A DNA stretch of 64,000 nt from Sthenelais limicola. Lineage: Eukaryota > Annelida > Polychaeta > Phyllodocida > Sigalionidae. Shown here one piece after another: positions 34,701-46,399 of this stretch. Under the pieces are notes generated by a model. It did not search any database. It saw only the letters and a list, made by a program, of their open reading frames with translations, and was not told where the DNA came from. The position numbers and the translations under genes are program-made. Numbering within the stretch: position 1 is the stretch's first letter; every line of letters starts with the position of its first letter. The DNA lies in assembly GCA_942159475.1 (NCBI GenBank), contig OW804095.1, positions 66,430,773 through 66,494,772 on the forward strand, given 5' to 3'.

Positions 34701-35994
34701 TTCAGTTTCGAAGCTAAAAAGACAACAGAAATTGAAGTATACTGACATAACCTGTTCTAAATGACTTTTCTAAATGACTAGAATCACCGGCTAGGTGTCA
34801 ACATATCACTCATGTATCCAAAGATATAATTTATGTGTCAATTAATGTTGAAAATAGCGTATCAAATGGAATGTCAGGAGGGTAAAGTTACTTTCTCACA
34901 TGAGAATAGCAAATAGCAAATTACATATAGCAAATAAAGATAGTGCTGCTTAAGAAATATTTCTTTCCTAGGTGTTTTTTGATAGACGTTAATTACTACA
35001 ATGCATGGAGCCGACAGATATTCACGATTTTAGAGGACATTTTTCTATCTTCTGGCATTATCACATGCAACTTTCTCTCGGGGAAGTTTGGACTGTGATA
35101 CAATGAACATTAAAGTAATGTCCACATACCCACATACTCTTCCCATTTAATTCCCTAAGACTCAAACTTCATAACGTACATTTTTGTCAATGTTACACCT
35201 ATTATGAAAAATCTTATCTCTGAAGCCTCTTAGAACTGACTTGCATCAATTTCCAGGGTACTGTTTCATAATGATTGAGAGATGATTGAGAGGAACGGCC
35301 AATATCACAAATAATGTCCTAGTTGTCTCAACTAGGGAATTCCATAGTTATAGTCGTTGTGGGCTTGAATATGTCTATATAGGACTATAGGTTGTATTTA
35401 TTATAGCACTATAGGTTATAATTATCATCATTGCTTGGTTTTGTTCGTTTAAATCGAATGTCCCTAAATAATTAGATCACTGTCAATATCATGGTATATA
35501 TACAGGGTAGACAACTTCCTGAGGCAACTGTTTGATTCCATGATTTGAGAAAAGTTAAATTAGTGAATGATTTTTTTTATCATTACGTAAATATCATCAT
35601 CTGGCAATAGCCAATCATGTACCCGTGATTTTCACCAACAAAATTAGAAAAAAAAGAACACCTGGGAATATTGATAAAGAAACTGTATTTTTCCAGTTGT
35701 CTATAGACCTTTCATGACTGTATGTGATATATTCCAAATGGTTTCCTTTTTCATCAGCTTCCTGAGGCATGTCACAAGAACTAAAACATCTTCGGAACAG
35801 AATATTTGGGTTGTAATAAAAGCGAAGGCCTTGGCGGAGTTTCAATCAATAGGCTTGCGAGTCATATCTCTTTATATAAATACACTTTCGTGCACGTGGT
35901 GCTTGTATTGGCTTACTTAGCTACAGTTACTGGCAATGAATAAGTCTTGTTTTATGGTTCATTTTGACATGTTCGGTAATCAAGAAGTACAAAA
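28741..35994. other. Non-coding, possible unrecognised exons near 33.4-34.0 kb
   Basis: No gene can be named. A 23-bp-period duplication lies at 30256-30297. A TA-rich inverted repeat (arms reading GTCTGTATATATATA and its complement) lies at about 32983-33048. Plus-strand open stretches at about 33380-33566 (VDIIQLAEQSVDNYEEVKI) and 33920-34025 (MDRVSFMQAYLAIVNQ) look protein-like. The second is bounded by a candidate acceptor (ATATCAG) and a good donor (AAAG|GTGAGA), but I recognise neither and they are not linked to a gene. Confidence 0.35.
30256..30297 (+). repeat. 19-bp word duplicated at 23-bp spacing
   Basis: CACCTCAATCATACATGAA occurs at 30256-30274 and 30279-30297 without mismatch, separated by four bases. 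Confidence 0.75.
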
Positions 35995-37435
35995 ACTACG
36001 GAAGACGAGAGTGCTCACGCATGGAAAGTGACTTTTGTGTTTTGTTTTCAAATAGAAAATCATTTTCATTTCAAAAATTATTTTGAATTTGAAAATCATT
36101 TTTTATCTCATTTAAAAACTAAAATTCCTTTTGTTTTAAAGTATGTTTCAAAAGACATAGGCGTTTTCATTTCCGTTTTGAATTTGATTTCAAGACAATC
36201 TAGATCTCGCGAGAACATTCAAGTGCGTTTTCATTTCCATCTTGAAATGTAAATGAAAATCTATGAACGAGACTTAAAACGAGATGAGATCTCACGAGAT
36301 CTCACGCACAAAATGGCGGCTCCTATGGGGCTGCCATCTTTGATTCCTTCCTCAGGTGAAGTGCAAAGTTTTAGTCAATAATGCAATAATGGTGCTACGA
36401 ATAGGGTATTTCCATCAATCATAGCACAGCACAGAGCAGCACTGCATGTGTTGTGCAGCACACAACTGTCCAGCAGCACAGTGCAGCAGAGAACAGAAAT
36501 GATATAGTCAGTTGCACATTTGGCTGACTATTTGTAGGCTGATGTGATATATTTCCTGCTTGTAAAAATATGCGAGAGTTGTTTATTTTATTGTGTATAG
36601 ATATGATCGAAAATAGAATTATAGCACAGTGCAGCACTGTGCTTTGCAGCACTTTCCAGCGCAGCACTGTGCTGTACAGCACTTTTCAGTGCAGCACAGT
36701 GCTGCGCAGCACTTTACAGCGCAGCACTGTGCTGCTCATCACTTTACAGTGCAGCACTTTACAGCGCAGCACTGTGCTGCTCAGCACTTTTCAGTGCAGC
36801 GCAGTGCTGCCCAGCAATTTCCAGCGCAGCACTGTGCTGCCCAGCACTTTCCAGCGCAGCACTGTGCTGTGCAGCACTTTCCAGCGCAGCACTGTGCTGT
36901 GCAGCACTTTCCAGCACAGCACTGTGCTGCACAGCACTTTCCAGCGCAGCACTGTACAGTGCTGCGCAGCACCTTAGAGTGCAGCACCGTGCTACACAGC
37001 ATCTTTAGCTGCACTAAACATTGCTGTACACTGCTGCAATGGACATTGAGCATTAGCAGCATTATGCCACAGGAACAGAAGTATAACCAATCCAAGACTC
37101 ATCCGAGATCATCTTGCCTAGCGCTATAGCTTCTTCGGCCATTTTGCCAGTGAGATCTCATGAGATCTCGTCTCGTTTAAAATCTCCAAATATCTCGTTT
37201 AAAATCTTTTAAATATCCAAAATGGATATCAAAACGGTAGTGACATGTGATGTTGAAACGAAAATTAAAACGATAGTGACCTGTGACTTTGAAACGAAAG
37301 TCAAAACGAAAATTGAAAGTGATTTTATTTTTTAAATGTGATGCACAATGACTTTGGAAACGAAAATGATTTTCTTTTTTAAAATTAAAACAGAATTTTA
37401 CTTTTCATCACATGAACACTCTCGTCTTCCGTAGT
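35995..37435. mobile_element. Long-TIR (foldback-type) non-autonomous DNA element
   Basis: The outer 19 bp, ACTACGGAAGACGAGAGTG (35995-36013), recur as a perfect reverse complement at 37417-37435. Similarity continues inward for about 310 bp on each side (to about 36313 and from about 37128). Both arms show strings of TTTCGTTTT/AAAACGAAA-type words and end in matching GAGATCTCA(C/T)GAGATCTCA blocks next to CAAAATGGC. No transposase is encoded. The middle (36314-37127) is filled by a 30-bp minisatellite. I could not identify a target-site duplication. Confidence 0.75.
36420..37045. repeat. Minisatellite, 30-bp period, inside the long-TIR element
   Basis: From about 36620 to 37000 the sequence repeats every 30 bp, with units built from GCAGCACTTTCCAGC followed by GCAGCACTGTGCTGT. 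A more degenerate GCAGCAC-rich part extends left to 36420. Each unit contains CAGCACTGTGCTG, a 13-nt palindrome, so single strands can form serial hairpins. Because 30 is a multiple of three, all frames show repetitive open reading frames (AQHCAVQHFP-type on the plus strand). These are by-products, not genes. Confidence 0.9.
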
Positions 37436-37858
37436 ACGGATATCTAACAAGTATCGTGTGAAATTGAAGCCATTGCAAAAAATAGATGATGAATATGAGT
37501 TCTGCACAAAAGCTTTTGTCACCAGGGAAATCAAGACAGGTTCTTGATGTTGATGTTGATTCCCAGATTATACTCCCAGTGAGTCCTTTCCCCGAGTCGG
37601 TATGGTGGAAGAACTCATATTCATGATTGCTAAATTGTTGTTCTGCTTACAATGAACAATGAATAGAATTGCTATACATAGGACAATTAATGGGAGAAGA
37701 AGTAGATATAATCATAAGAAGGACATTGATCTTGAATCTTCAAAGCGGGCAGGTTACCTGAGCATGTTGCAAACTGGAACAGTTTGCAGAGTGTATGGCA
37801 CACTTTACGATGCTATACTCATCCGAAATCATCTTGCCTAGCGCTATAGCTTCTTTGG
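37097..37858 (+). repeat. 42-bp direct repeat, one copy inside and one outside the long-TIR element
   Basis: Copies at 37097-37138 and 37817-37858 share 40 of 42 bases (core ATCATCTTGCCTAGCGCTAT). The first lies at the inner edge of the right arm of the 35995-37435 element, the second about 380 bp beyond its right end. One copy may have been captured from the flank, or both may belong to a larger dispersed repeat. Confidence 0.7.
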
Positions 37859-38767
37859 GTAACTTTTATTGAATGATCAAACCAGAGCCAGACTTGGCCT
37901 CTAGTATACTCATCTGTAACATACTTTTCTAAATGGCAACCAAAATCTAACTCTACAATCATTCATTCAGATACCCACGACACTAAGCAAGTCTCCAGAT
38001 ATTGTCTTGCTTATTAGCACCCTTATACAGGCACACTATGCTACTCTTCAAATGTCTCGATCTTCTGGTGGCTTCGGGACCCAACCACCCAGCAACAAAC
38101 ACGATCAATCTGAACACGAAATAACACACAAGTGCTATGTGGTCAGTTGAAGCACAGGGTCACATGACTGGGGATATTTTCACACTTTGTGCTCCCCCTG
38201 GGTTTGTATTTGCGAGCAACAACTTGTTTGAAGCCACTTCCGGTTTTAACAGCTATACTTTGACTTTGGTCAGTCCGGTCCTGATGGATTCGTATATCAA
38301 GCGCAGGCAATCAATAACTTTTGTGATTGGGAACATATGGGGATACCAAAGAGCAGTAATGTTACGTGAATTGAAATGAAAGAATGGACTTTGCAAGGGA
38401 CTTTAGTATCAATTTGCATTGTAAAAAGAGCTAAAGAGACACTCTTAGCACGGTGGCAATTAGAGATTCTACCGTTCACAAAATCAAATATTTCCAATAC
38501 CTCCATATATTCACAACGGATATGGACAACAACGTTATGATATATATTTCTAATTGTTTGACATCGATCATACCTTTTTAATTGAGAGATAAACATACAG
38601 TTCCTGGTTTTTACCCCGATGGCAATGTAATCAGGCAATCCTGCCATTTATCCACACCTCCTTTCCAATATACTATTTCCAACGAGACAGCGGCATGGGC
38701 TTGTGGCAAGCAAGAAGGTACCCTTTGATATTGATAACCTTGGCAGCTTTGATGCGGGTGTTAAGGC
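37436..38767. other. Non-coding, no gene recognised
   Basis: Apart from the second copy of a 42-bp repeat (37817-37858), nothing recognisable is present. Short open frames at 38137-38379 (+) and 38297-38647 (-) overlap each other and have no family features. Confidence 0.4.
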
Positions 38768-38794
38768 CGTTATCCACTTGTACGACAAACGGTC

Positions 38795-38975
38795 ACCGAC
38801 AATCGGTCACTAGGGGTCACCGACAATCGGTCAAGTGGATACCGGGCGACCGACAATCGGTCACCAGGTGACCGACAATCGGTCACCCTCTTCATTTCGT
38901 CGGTGGGTTGTCGTGACCCCCTCCTGACAATAATGTAAATTTACATTATTGTCGGGAGGGTGACCGATTGTCGGT
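38795..38975. repeat. Left subterminal palindrome array
   Basis: There are five copies of ACCGACAATCGGT or ACCGATTGTCGGT. The copy at 38871 extends to a 21-nt palindrome with GGTGACCGA/TCGGTCACC arms. Between the fourth and fifth copies lies a separate perfect inverted repeat, GACAATAATGTAAA with its complement (38926-38953), continuing imperfectly for seven more bases each side. The internal CAAGTGGATACC at 38833-38844 repeats the terminal sequence. Confidence 0.85.
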
Positions 38976-40383
38976 CACCTACCAATTTTAATTTTTTTAT
39001 TAACATGTATTTATGGTCATACTGAATGTCGTTATGACCTTGGATACCTTCGGTGGACATATGTGAATAATTTGGAGTACATTTGTACCTTTAAATTAAT
39101 TTTATTTTGTTCATTTCTATCGATTTATGTATAATTATAGTCATTTTTACTGAATATTTCGATTTTTGCCTGGTTTGCAGGTCCCTGATTTTGGTAAATA
39201 GTTTGGTGTTTATTTGGACATTTATTTTTTATCATGTCTGATGATTTATGATTATTTATTGGTATTTGTTGGTGATTATTTTGAATATTGCAACTTCAAA
39301 AGTATCCCAATCGTACAGTATGTTACACCACATTGTAGCATACTTATCTAACTTAATATTTCTTGTATTTCCATACATGTTCTTTGTGTATACAGGGTGC
39401 GACAAGATCCAAATTATCAACCTGCATCCGGTTGATATAAAATCTACCTGCCCACCTCAAAATTCCACATGCCCAGTAGGCCCTAGTTTCAGACCCCTTT
39501 AGCCTAAACATTTACATGACATCTTTATAATATCTGAGACTCCCTATATATGTCGTCAATATTGCTAAATAATAAATGTGTTGAATAATAACTTTCTTTA
39601 GTATTTTAATCTTGAAGTAAGTCCAAATCACACACATTTACCTATATATTCAAGTAATCAGGGGCCGATTAAGGGGGCATGGCACAGGGGCACACGCCCC
39701 CTCCTTTTCAAAATCAAGCTATGGTATTCTGTGGTGCGAAAGACATGAAAAAATTCATGTAACACTAACTATAAAATAGGTATCTACACTTTATCAACTG
39801 TATTCCAATAATGGGGTTGAAATATGAACATATAGGCCTAGGTCGAAAGGCTTTGGGCTAATTCTCACTGGAAATATGCACACTTCATTAATGTCATTTT
39901 GATTCATATCTGCAATAACTCTTATATTCTAACATTATAACGGCTCTTGTTATTCTGTGACGAAACTGGATTTATTTGTGAGACCTTTCTTACATAGTTG
40001 TTATTGCTCTTTCATAATGTCCATATTAAGCTATATCATTTAATATTTAATTAAGATCGAAGGTATAGGCCTATATAAAATGACTTAGTTATCTGATTAG
40101 TAGGCCTACCATCACAACATTTTGTTACCTTTTGTAGGTAAAATCAGCACGTCCTGAGAATAGTGTAATTGTTGCATAATGACCCATAAAATTATAGATT
40201 CGGTCTCTATTTATACTATATTTCATATAAACAAAAAATTGTTTAGGCCTACATCTTAACACTAATGTGTATCAACAAAGGAAGACTCTTTATCAAAAAT
40301 CTTAAAATTAATAGCTGTGTCAATCATCAATTACGCGCAACCAAGACTGTGGCCAATTTGCTAACCCTATGTCCATGTTTTTT

Positions 40384-40441
40384 AAGGTTTCCCAGTACGA
40401 GCGCCTTTGGCGCTCGTACCGCCTGCGGCGGGGGAAACCTT
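40384..40441. repeat. GC-rich nested inverted repeat (T-shaped fold)
   Basis: The outer arms AAGGTTTCCC (40384-40393) and GGGAAACCTT (40432-40441) are perfectly complementary. Between them are two side hairpins: TACGAGCGCC/GGCGCTCGTA with a TTT loop (40396-40418) and CCGCC/GGCGG with a TGC loop (40419-40431). The segment can fold as a three-way junction and is far more GC-rich than its surroundings. Confidence 0.85.
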
Positions 40442-40539
40442 ATATAGGTTCCAGTTTTTGCCGCCTGTTCTTTGCGCGTCCGCGTTGCCCCCTTATAAGG
40501 AAAACCCCATGCCGCCTATTCCCACCTTAATTTCCGACG

Positions 40540-42200
40540 CACTTGCGTACACATTGCGGTGATTTTACGCTCCCGCAAATTGATAAAAATAGCTATTTCT
40601 ACTCGAAATAAGTTGCCAAAAACATGAAATTCAGAAAGAGCATGTTTTTCTACCTCTAAATATGTGTTTATATCAAGGATTGATTGAACGAATTTGTTTG
40701 GTTATGTAAAACTGTATTTTGAACCTCCCCTGCTCCTTGAAAAGTACGGGATTGACAAAAATCCGATCGTTGTGCAAAACTGGCTTGTCCAATATGGGAT
40801 TTTAAGGCATTAATATATAAAATAATAACCTAACCCTATACACCATCGGAAAGAGAAATGTCTAAGCTGGCATTTGGTCAGAACCATATTTATATACCAC
40901 TCTTCCCTAAGTGATAGATACTGACGGATACAGGTGAGATTAGGCCCCATTAGGCCTATTGAGTCAGGATGTACGAAAATGTACAATTCGCCTGCACCAT
41001 TCCTCTCAGATTTTTTTCTATTAGTTTTAGGGTAGGCCTACATAACCAAGCAGATTCATTAAATCAATGTTACACCAAATATACTGTAGTATAGCTAGTA
41101 TTTGTCATTTTTCAGAGTAAATTAGCAAGATTTACTAAATGTGTAGGCCTAGAGCTGACAATTGTTCATTTTCTGACGACCTGACCAGTGGCAGGCACAT
41201 CGCGGGGAAATTATGCTCCCGCGAAGCACTAAAAAACGCTGTTTCTATTCGAAATACATTGCCAATATGTTTAAATTCTGAAAGAGCATGCTTTTCTACC
41301 CCTATGTATTTAATTTTATCAACATCTGTATTCAAATAAGGAAGATAATATTGGTGGAACTTAGGGAAGTTTATAGGGAAAGTATAGGCCTATCGATGCT
41401 GATGCCGGCAACGACGCAATAATATACGTAGTGATGTCTTCTAATTTTTACAACGTTAGTAACGCACCATGACAACAGTGAACTAGAGTCCTGGACAACG
41501 CATAATAGACATTTTCCCGCGCAGAGTATTAGAGGAAGAAGGTGTGTGTGTGTGGGGGGGGGGGGGGGGGGGCATTTATTGTTTAGGCATTTAGGCCTGC
41601 CTATCATAGAAACGGAATTGGGGGAAATGATATGAGAAAGTTTTCAGTGACATAAGTAAACAATAAAAAAGCTTGCCGACGATTGTAGGCCTACATGTTC
41701 TGATGAGCTGATCCTATTGCGTCGTAGCCAGCATATCGCGGGGAAATTACGCTCCCGCGAAATAATAAAAAACGCTATTTCTACTCGAAATACATTGTCA
41801 AGATGTTGAAATTATGAAAGAGCATGCTTTTCTACCCCTATATATTTAGGCTACTTTTATCAACATTTGTATTTAAATAAGGAAGATATGAGGAAAAACG
41901 TATAGGCCTAGACCCTATGCACCAGATATGCTGGTGTCATAGCGCGACAATATTCAGGAGCTATAACACATTCCATGTTGTTATATTAGCCGTTGCTAGC
42001 TGCATAATTGCTGACAAATGGTATAAAATATATGTCTTTAGGCCTATATATCTCTCCATAAATTGTAGGGTAATTTTTCAATGGGGTCACTTTTCGATAT
42101 GACACCGGCCATGACGCAATATTGTACCGGTCATAGTGACGTCTTCTAAATTGACTTTTTCCCGCGCGTCTGTGTTGGCGTTGGAGGTTAGAATTAGTCG
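40540..42200 (+). repeat. Three diverged long repeats inside the TIR element
   Basis: A block with GCGGGGAAATTA-GCTCCCGCGAA, then CTATTTCTACTCGAAATA, then GAAAGAGCATGCTTTTCTAC recurs at about 40547-40680, 41197-41345 and 41737-41890. The spacing is about 650 and 540 bp. Other shared words (GACGCAATA, GTCTTCTAA, CCCGCGCG) follow each of the last two blocks near 41410 and 42110. These look like remnants of an old tandem array. Confidence 0.75.
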
Positions 42201-42483
42201 GGGGAAACCGTTTTCTCCTTGGTCACAACCAAAATTTCTTGTTAGAATTATATAGACTATAATAGAGGAGAATATATATATTTTCATGCTTAATTGTACA
42301 AGTGGATACCAGTGAACGACAATCGGTCACCCCTAGGTGACCGATTGTCGGTCACTAGAAAGCCACTTTTTGTCGTACAAGTAAATACCGACCGACAGCA
42401 GCCACCGACGATGGCAGGTGACCGATTGTCGGTCACCTGTGGCCAGTTTGTCGGTGGTCATTTTGTCGTACAAGTGGATAACG

Positions 42484-45400
42484 CACTTTACACTCAGATG
42501 CGCCAAGTGTTCACAGGACAGAGAGCACCAATTAATTACTCTGCTTAGTGTCCCCTACCCTACCCACGTATTTTTTAAAGCGCTTCTTTGTCCAGCCTAG
42601 CTTTCAGGACACTTGGATTATTTTTCGATGATGAAATCAGATTTCTGCAAGGGACAAATGCTGTTTTGTCCTATCTAGGTAATAAGTGATGTATAATTTC
42701 TGCTTTTGTTTCCACAAGGAAAATGATTCCATTATAATTTTCGCATCTTAATTTAGCCTAATTTAGTGAAAATGCCTATGAATCATTCGGAGGTGTAAGG
42801 AGTGTACAGTGTAATTAACTAACAAAAGTTATATTTGGTTACTCGTGATTAGCAATGTACGTAATTCAGATTCATCAATCAGCGTAATAGAAGTTCTAAG
42901 TGAAATGTATAACTATGGATAGTATTATTTGAATATTTATGTCTTGTAAATCACTAGATAAATAATGTAATATTCAGTCTTCTGTAGGCAATGCGATAAT
43001 ACATCAGCACGGTCAACACGCATCTTTTGTATTGATATTAAATGTGCTTGGCCTCATTTGAAATAAGAAATTAAAAAAAAATCAGCTCCTCCCCAGAGTA
43101 AGAAAACGTATATATATATATATATAGACGTCTGTGTGTGTGTGAAGGCGATAGCGTCTGGTGATCGTTATACACGAATTTTCCTACATAACATTTTTTA
43201 TATTGATACCATATAGTAGACATAAGGCAATGTGTACTTTTTAAACCGCTCCTAGTAGGAACATAGGTATTATTTTATTGGAAATCTGGTGTAATTAGAC
43301 GACATAAAGTGAAGAAACAGTGACAATTAATTGTCACATAATTTCATATTAAGGACAGTTACTGATAAGGAGTCCAATCCATTCTAAGCAATATCCCTGA
43401 GAGTGAGATGATAAATCTTAAAATATCTTTTCTGTGACGAAGCAAGGTGTGAGACCTCCCATGAGCATCCCCGTCTTAGGCTAGATGAAAGGTATAAAGG
43501 AAATCTATGAGACAATATAACGACTGGACCTCTACGAGGGCATCTTATAAGCCTCAGGGCGTACCATTATGTGGCTTGTTGCCCCCTACTCCCACCCCTG
43601 GGTGTTATTAGTTCCACACTGAGTTATTGGTTATACTATTGCAAGGTATAATGTTCCTTCATCAGTGTCGTTCGCTTAACAATTTAAGGAATCTCACGTT
43701 TCTGGGGGTTAAATGTAGACAACAATTCTTATAAAGTTTTTGTTTATATTGACCTTTTCTTATCTCCAACAATCGGTTTCCATGACAGTTACTGGGATAT
43801 AGCATCAGATTCTAGAGTGATATATGTACTTTTGGAGTTTCGATTGTGATTAATGACATCGTTAACTATGTATCTACATTGTGCGCACCAAGCTGAGTTG
43901 TGTATCAAATTGGTTTCATACATGCAGTATTCCCTATCTGTTAGAAGATCTCCCTTGTAGATCAGCACATCATGACCAACCATTTTAAGAACATTTACGA
44001 CAATTCTATATAAGTCCCGGCGATGAATTGATATTGTAGGCAAGCCAAATAATAATATATATTGTTATTCTGTGTACTCACCAATCAAGGGTGACTTTGG
44101 ATTAATAATAAGATGCGTCACATAATTGTACCCATTTCAAATAGCTGAGATCAATTAATTAATTGGAAGTTTCCTGGCACTTATTGTATTATTGTGGGTA
44201 CCTGACCTCGATATGATTAATATAAATATATAATGAGATATACAATAATAATACATAATTATATCCATGATCACATCCATACATCTAAGCATGGCGCCAC
44301 CACAACAACATATATCTAGTCAGGAGTTCTCCAGCAAGTTGGACCAGACCCAGGACAAACAACGTCTCTAAAGCAGTTGTATGACATTAACCATATCTAT
44401 GTCTTATCTCGCTCACTTTGATGCCTATGGAAACATTGATAAGTTGACATTTACCGAAGGAAGACTAGGACCTTTATATCGGCATTATCCCTGAAATAAC
44501 CAAACCCCTCATTCTCTGTCTGTCTGTTAGACAGAACGTGTTGTCATGGTTATCTGACTCTTGAGAGAGAAGACGAGCTGCAAGGTTAGTCAGGTCACTT
44601 AGAGGATTATCCCCGCCACAACAGTGCAGTATAGACAGTCTCTGGTCTAGCTATCATCGGATTTTCTGTTCTGCATGTGAGAAGTACCTATGATATACAG
44701 AGTACAGAAACTAGTCGTAGAAGAATATTGGGGTCCATTCATACGAGGGCGGGAGATATGCATGTTGGTACTAGCCTTGCATCTTACTTTTCCATCATGA
44801 AAAGTGTGTTGGATCGTGAATAATCAACATACTTGGCTTCTAAATTCAGCATTAATACATTCCGTGAGGACAAAAATATGAAAGTAGTCGTAGAATGTAG
44901 AGTGTTGTCGCATGTTGTTTATGCTAATTCTCAAATCTCAAATCAAATGATGAAACGAGGATAGGAGTACCTGTAAGATCTGAAATATAGTCTGCTTTTT
45001 TTTATCAATAAAAGTGCCCTGAAAAAGAAAGTGAGAGAGATGTGTTTTAGCAAAGTGTCTTACAACAGATGCACTTGATAAGGCAGCGATTTATCAAAGA
45101 TTTCTCGGATAGAGAGCCTTCTTTGTATGCTGTGCTTCACGCGTTTACTACTTAGAAATATTTACACAATTTTCTGACATTCCTCGAGGAGAGGTTCTTG
45201 GGACTTCCCAGCGTTCCATGACAGACGCAGCAAACAGCTGTTGACCCTCGAGATATAAACATCATTCCGATTTCCGGAAGCCCCTTAATCATTTTTACCT
45301 TACCTTACAACATCTATCAGTTGAGGAGAGCTCCACTACGATACTACCGTTTATAAATAGTAAAAAACACTTTCTACAGACCTCCTTCTTTATCTAGTTT

Positions 45401-45739
45401 CTGAAGATTAAAGAAGACATTCTGATCATCGCACTCATGGCTTATATGATGTATTATCATGTAGTTATTTCGTTTATACATTTCTCGAATAATTCTTCAT
45501 CCAATGAGAAACCCCAAAGACTAATGCCATTAAAAGCGAGGCTAAAGTTTTTTGTAAATATTTTATCATTATTATTATTTTCCGTAAAATCCAGCGATGA
45601 ACAAAGTAGTGTATGGTTGATAACATTGAATGATTTTGTTTGATGAGATAATACATATATAATATGTGAATAGACATAAAAAGGATGAATAATCCAAGGG
45701 GAGTTGAGGTGTTAGGAGATGGCCTTAAGGGCAGAGTGG
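42484..45739. other. Non-coding, no gene recognised
   Basis: There is a TA microsatellite at 43109-43126 followed by a short GT run. A minus-strand open frame at 43789-44043 reads like protein (GHDVLIYKGDLLTDREYCMY) but matches no family I know and has no clear splice sites. Nothing else is apparent. Confidence 0.4.
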
Positions 45740-46170
45740 ACAGAGTTCATTTAATGGCATCAGGGAAGGCCTGCCAGTAGTGTGATTTTATCCAGCCTCA
45801 TGAAGGCCCTTCTCCGGCACAAGGTTGGGTCGTCAGTAGCAGGAAACAATTTGATGGTTGCTTGTCGTGAGGACTGCATTGATTTTGTCCATTTCATCAA
45901 GATGTAGATCCCTTTATTTGCTAGATGAAGATTGTGCCTTGTCAGGTCTCTGGTGTGTGAGGTACATTACAAGGATTCCGACCCTAAGTTGCGTGGGGTG
46001 CTGGATTCTGTAGATTCCTTGTAATATTGCCTTCAGCATCCCTGGAGGCATTGGTGACGTAACAAGCATGAAGGTGAGTTGGAGGCCTCTTATGGTGTAG
46101 GTGACTCTAGGATGGTACTGTGAGCTTGAAGTATGTGCGAATAGTCATGCTGTTGTTGACAGTGTCCGGA
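45740..46170 (-). pseudogene. Tyrosine recombinase fragment of the DIRS/Ngaro-like element
   Basis: Downstream of the RNase H remnant, frames contain PPGMLKAILQGIYRI, which fits the core-binding linker. They also contain HNLHLANKGIYILMKWTKSMQ with ATDDPTLCRRRAF, which fits the start of the catalytic domain (HLxxAD, xLKWSKTxQ, PLCPVxAL in relatives). The R-H-R-Y end of the domain is not seen before a stop near 45760, so the gene is truncated. Confidence 0.55.
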
Positions 46171-46399
46171 ACTTTTGTGTAAGATGCTAGATCTCTCTAT
46201 GGAACAGCAGAGCAGTTCAGGTGAGGGGGTCGTGAAGTCATGCCCTATATGCTAGCAGAAGGTGATGTACTTTGTGACTGTCCCTGGTTGATTGTCGCAA
46301 CTAGGCCCCCTTGAATAGGTGTCTGGGGGCAGGACCTATAATAAGACATATGAATGTCAAAGATATTACTGCAAACATTTAGAAAACGGATTACATTTT

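Larger units (their letters stand above)
38768..42483. mobile_element. 3.7-kb non-autonomous TIR element with palindromic subterminal repeats
   Basis: The 22 bp at 38768-38789 (starting CGTTATCCACTTGTACGACA) are the exact reverse complement of 42462-42483. Inside each end lie repeated palindromic cores, ACCGACAATCGGT or its complement. Five are on the left (38795, 38819, 38849, 38871, 38963) and three on the right (42315 degenerate, 42340, 42421), interspersed with further copies of CAAGTGGATACC related to the termini. Clustered short palindromes near the ends are typical of transposase-binding sites. The interior holds no transposase ORF but has a GC-rich nested inverted repeat (40384-40441), three diverged copies of a long unit, a 19-G run (41554-41572) and 11 TAGGCCTA octamers. 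The superfamily is not identifiable from the termini and no target-site duplication longer than the palindromic CG is evident. Confidence 0.72.

Noticed and set aside
36570..37129. Long open frames of 104-166 codons on both strands
   Set aside because: They are translations of the 30-bp minisatellite; 30 is divisible by three, so any stop-free unit stays open. There is no start context or domain.
38795..42433. Regularly repeated palindromes considered as a CRISPR-like array
   Set aside because: Spacing is irregular, copies are in both orientations, they cluster at the two ends of a TIR element, and the genome is animal.
43789..44043. 84-codon minus-strand frame with cysteines and protein-like composition
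   Set aside because: No recognisable family or gene context, and the start is not at a convincing ATG.
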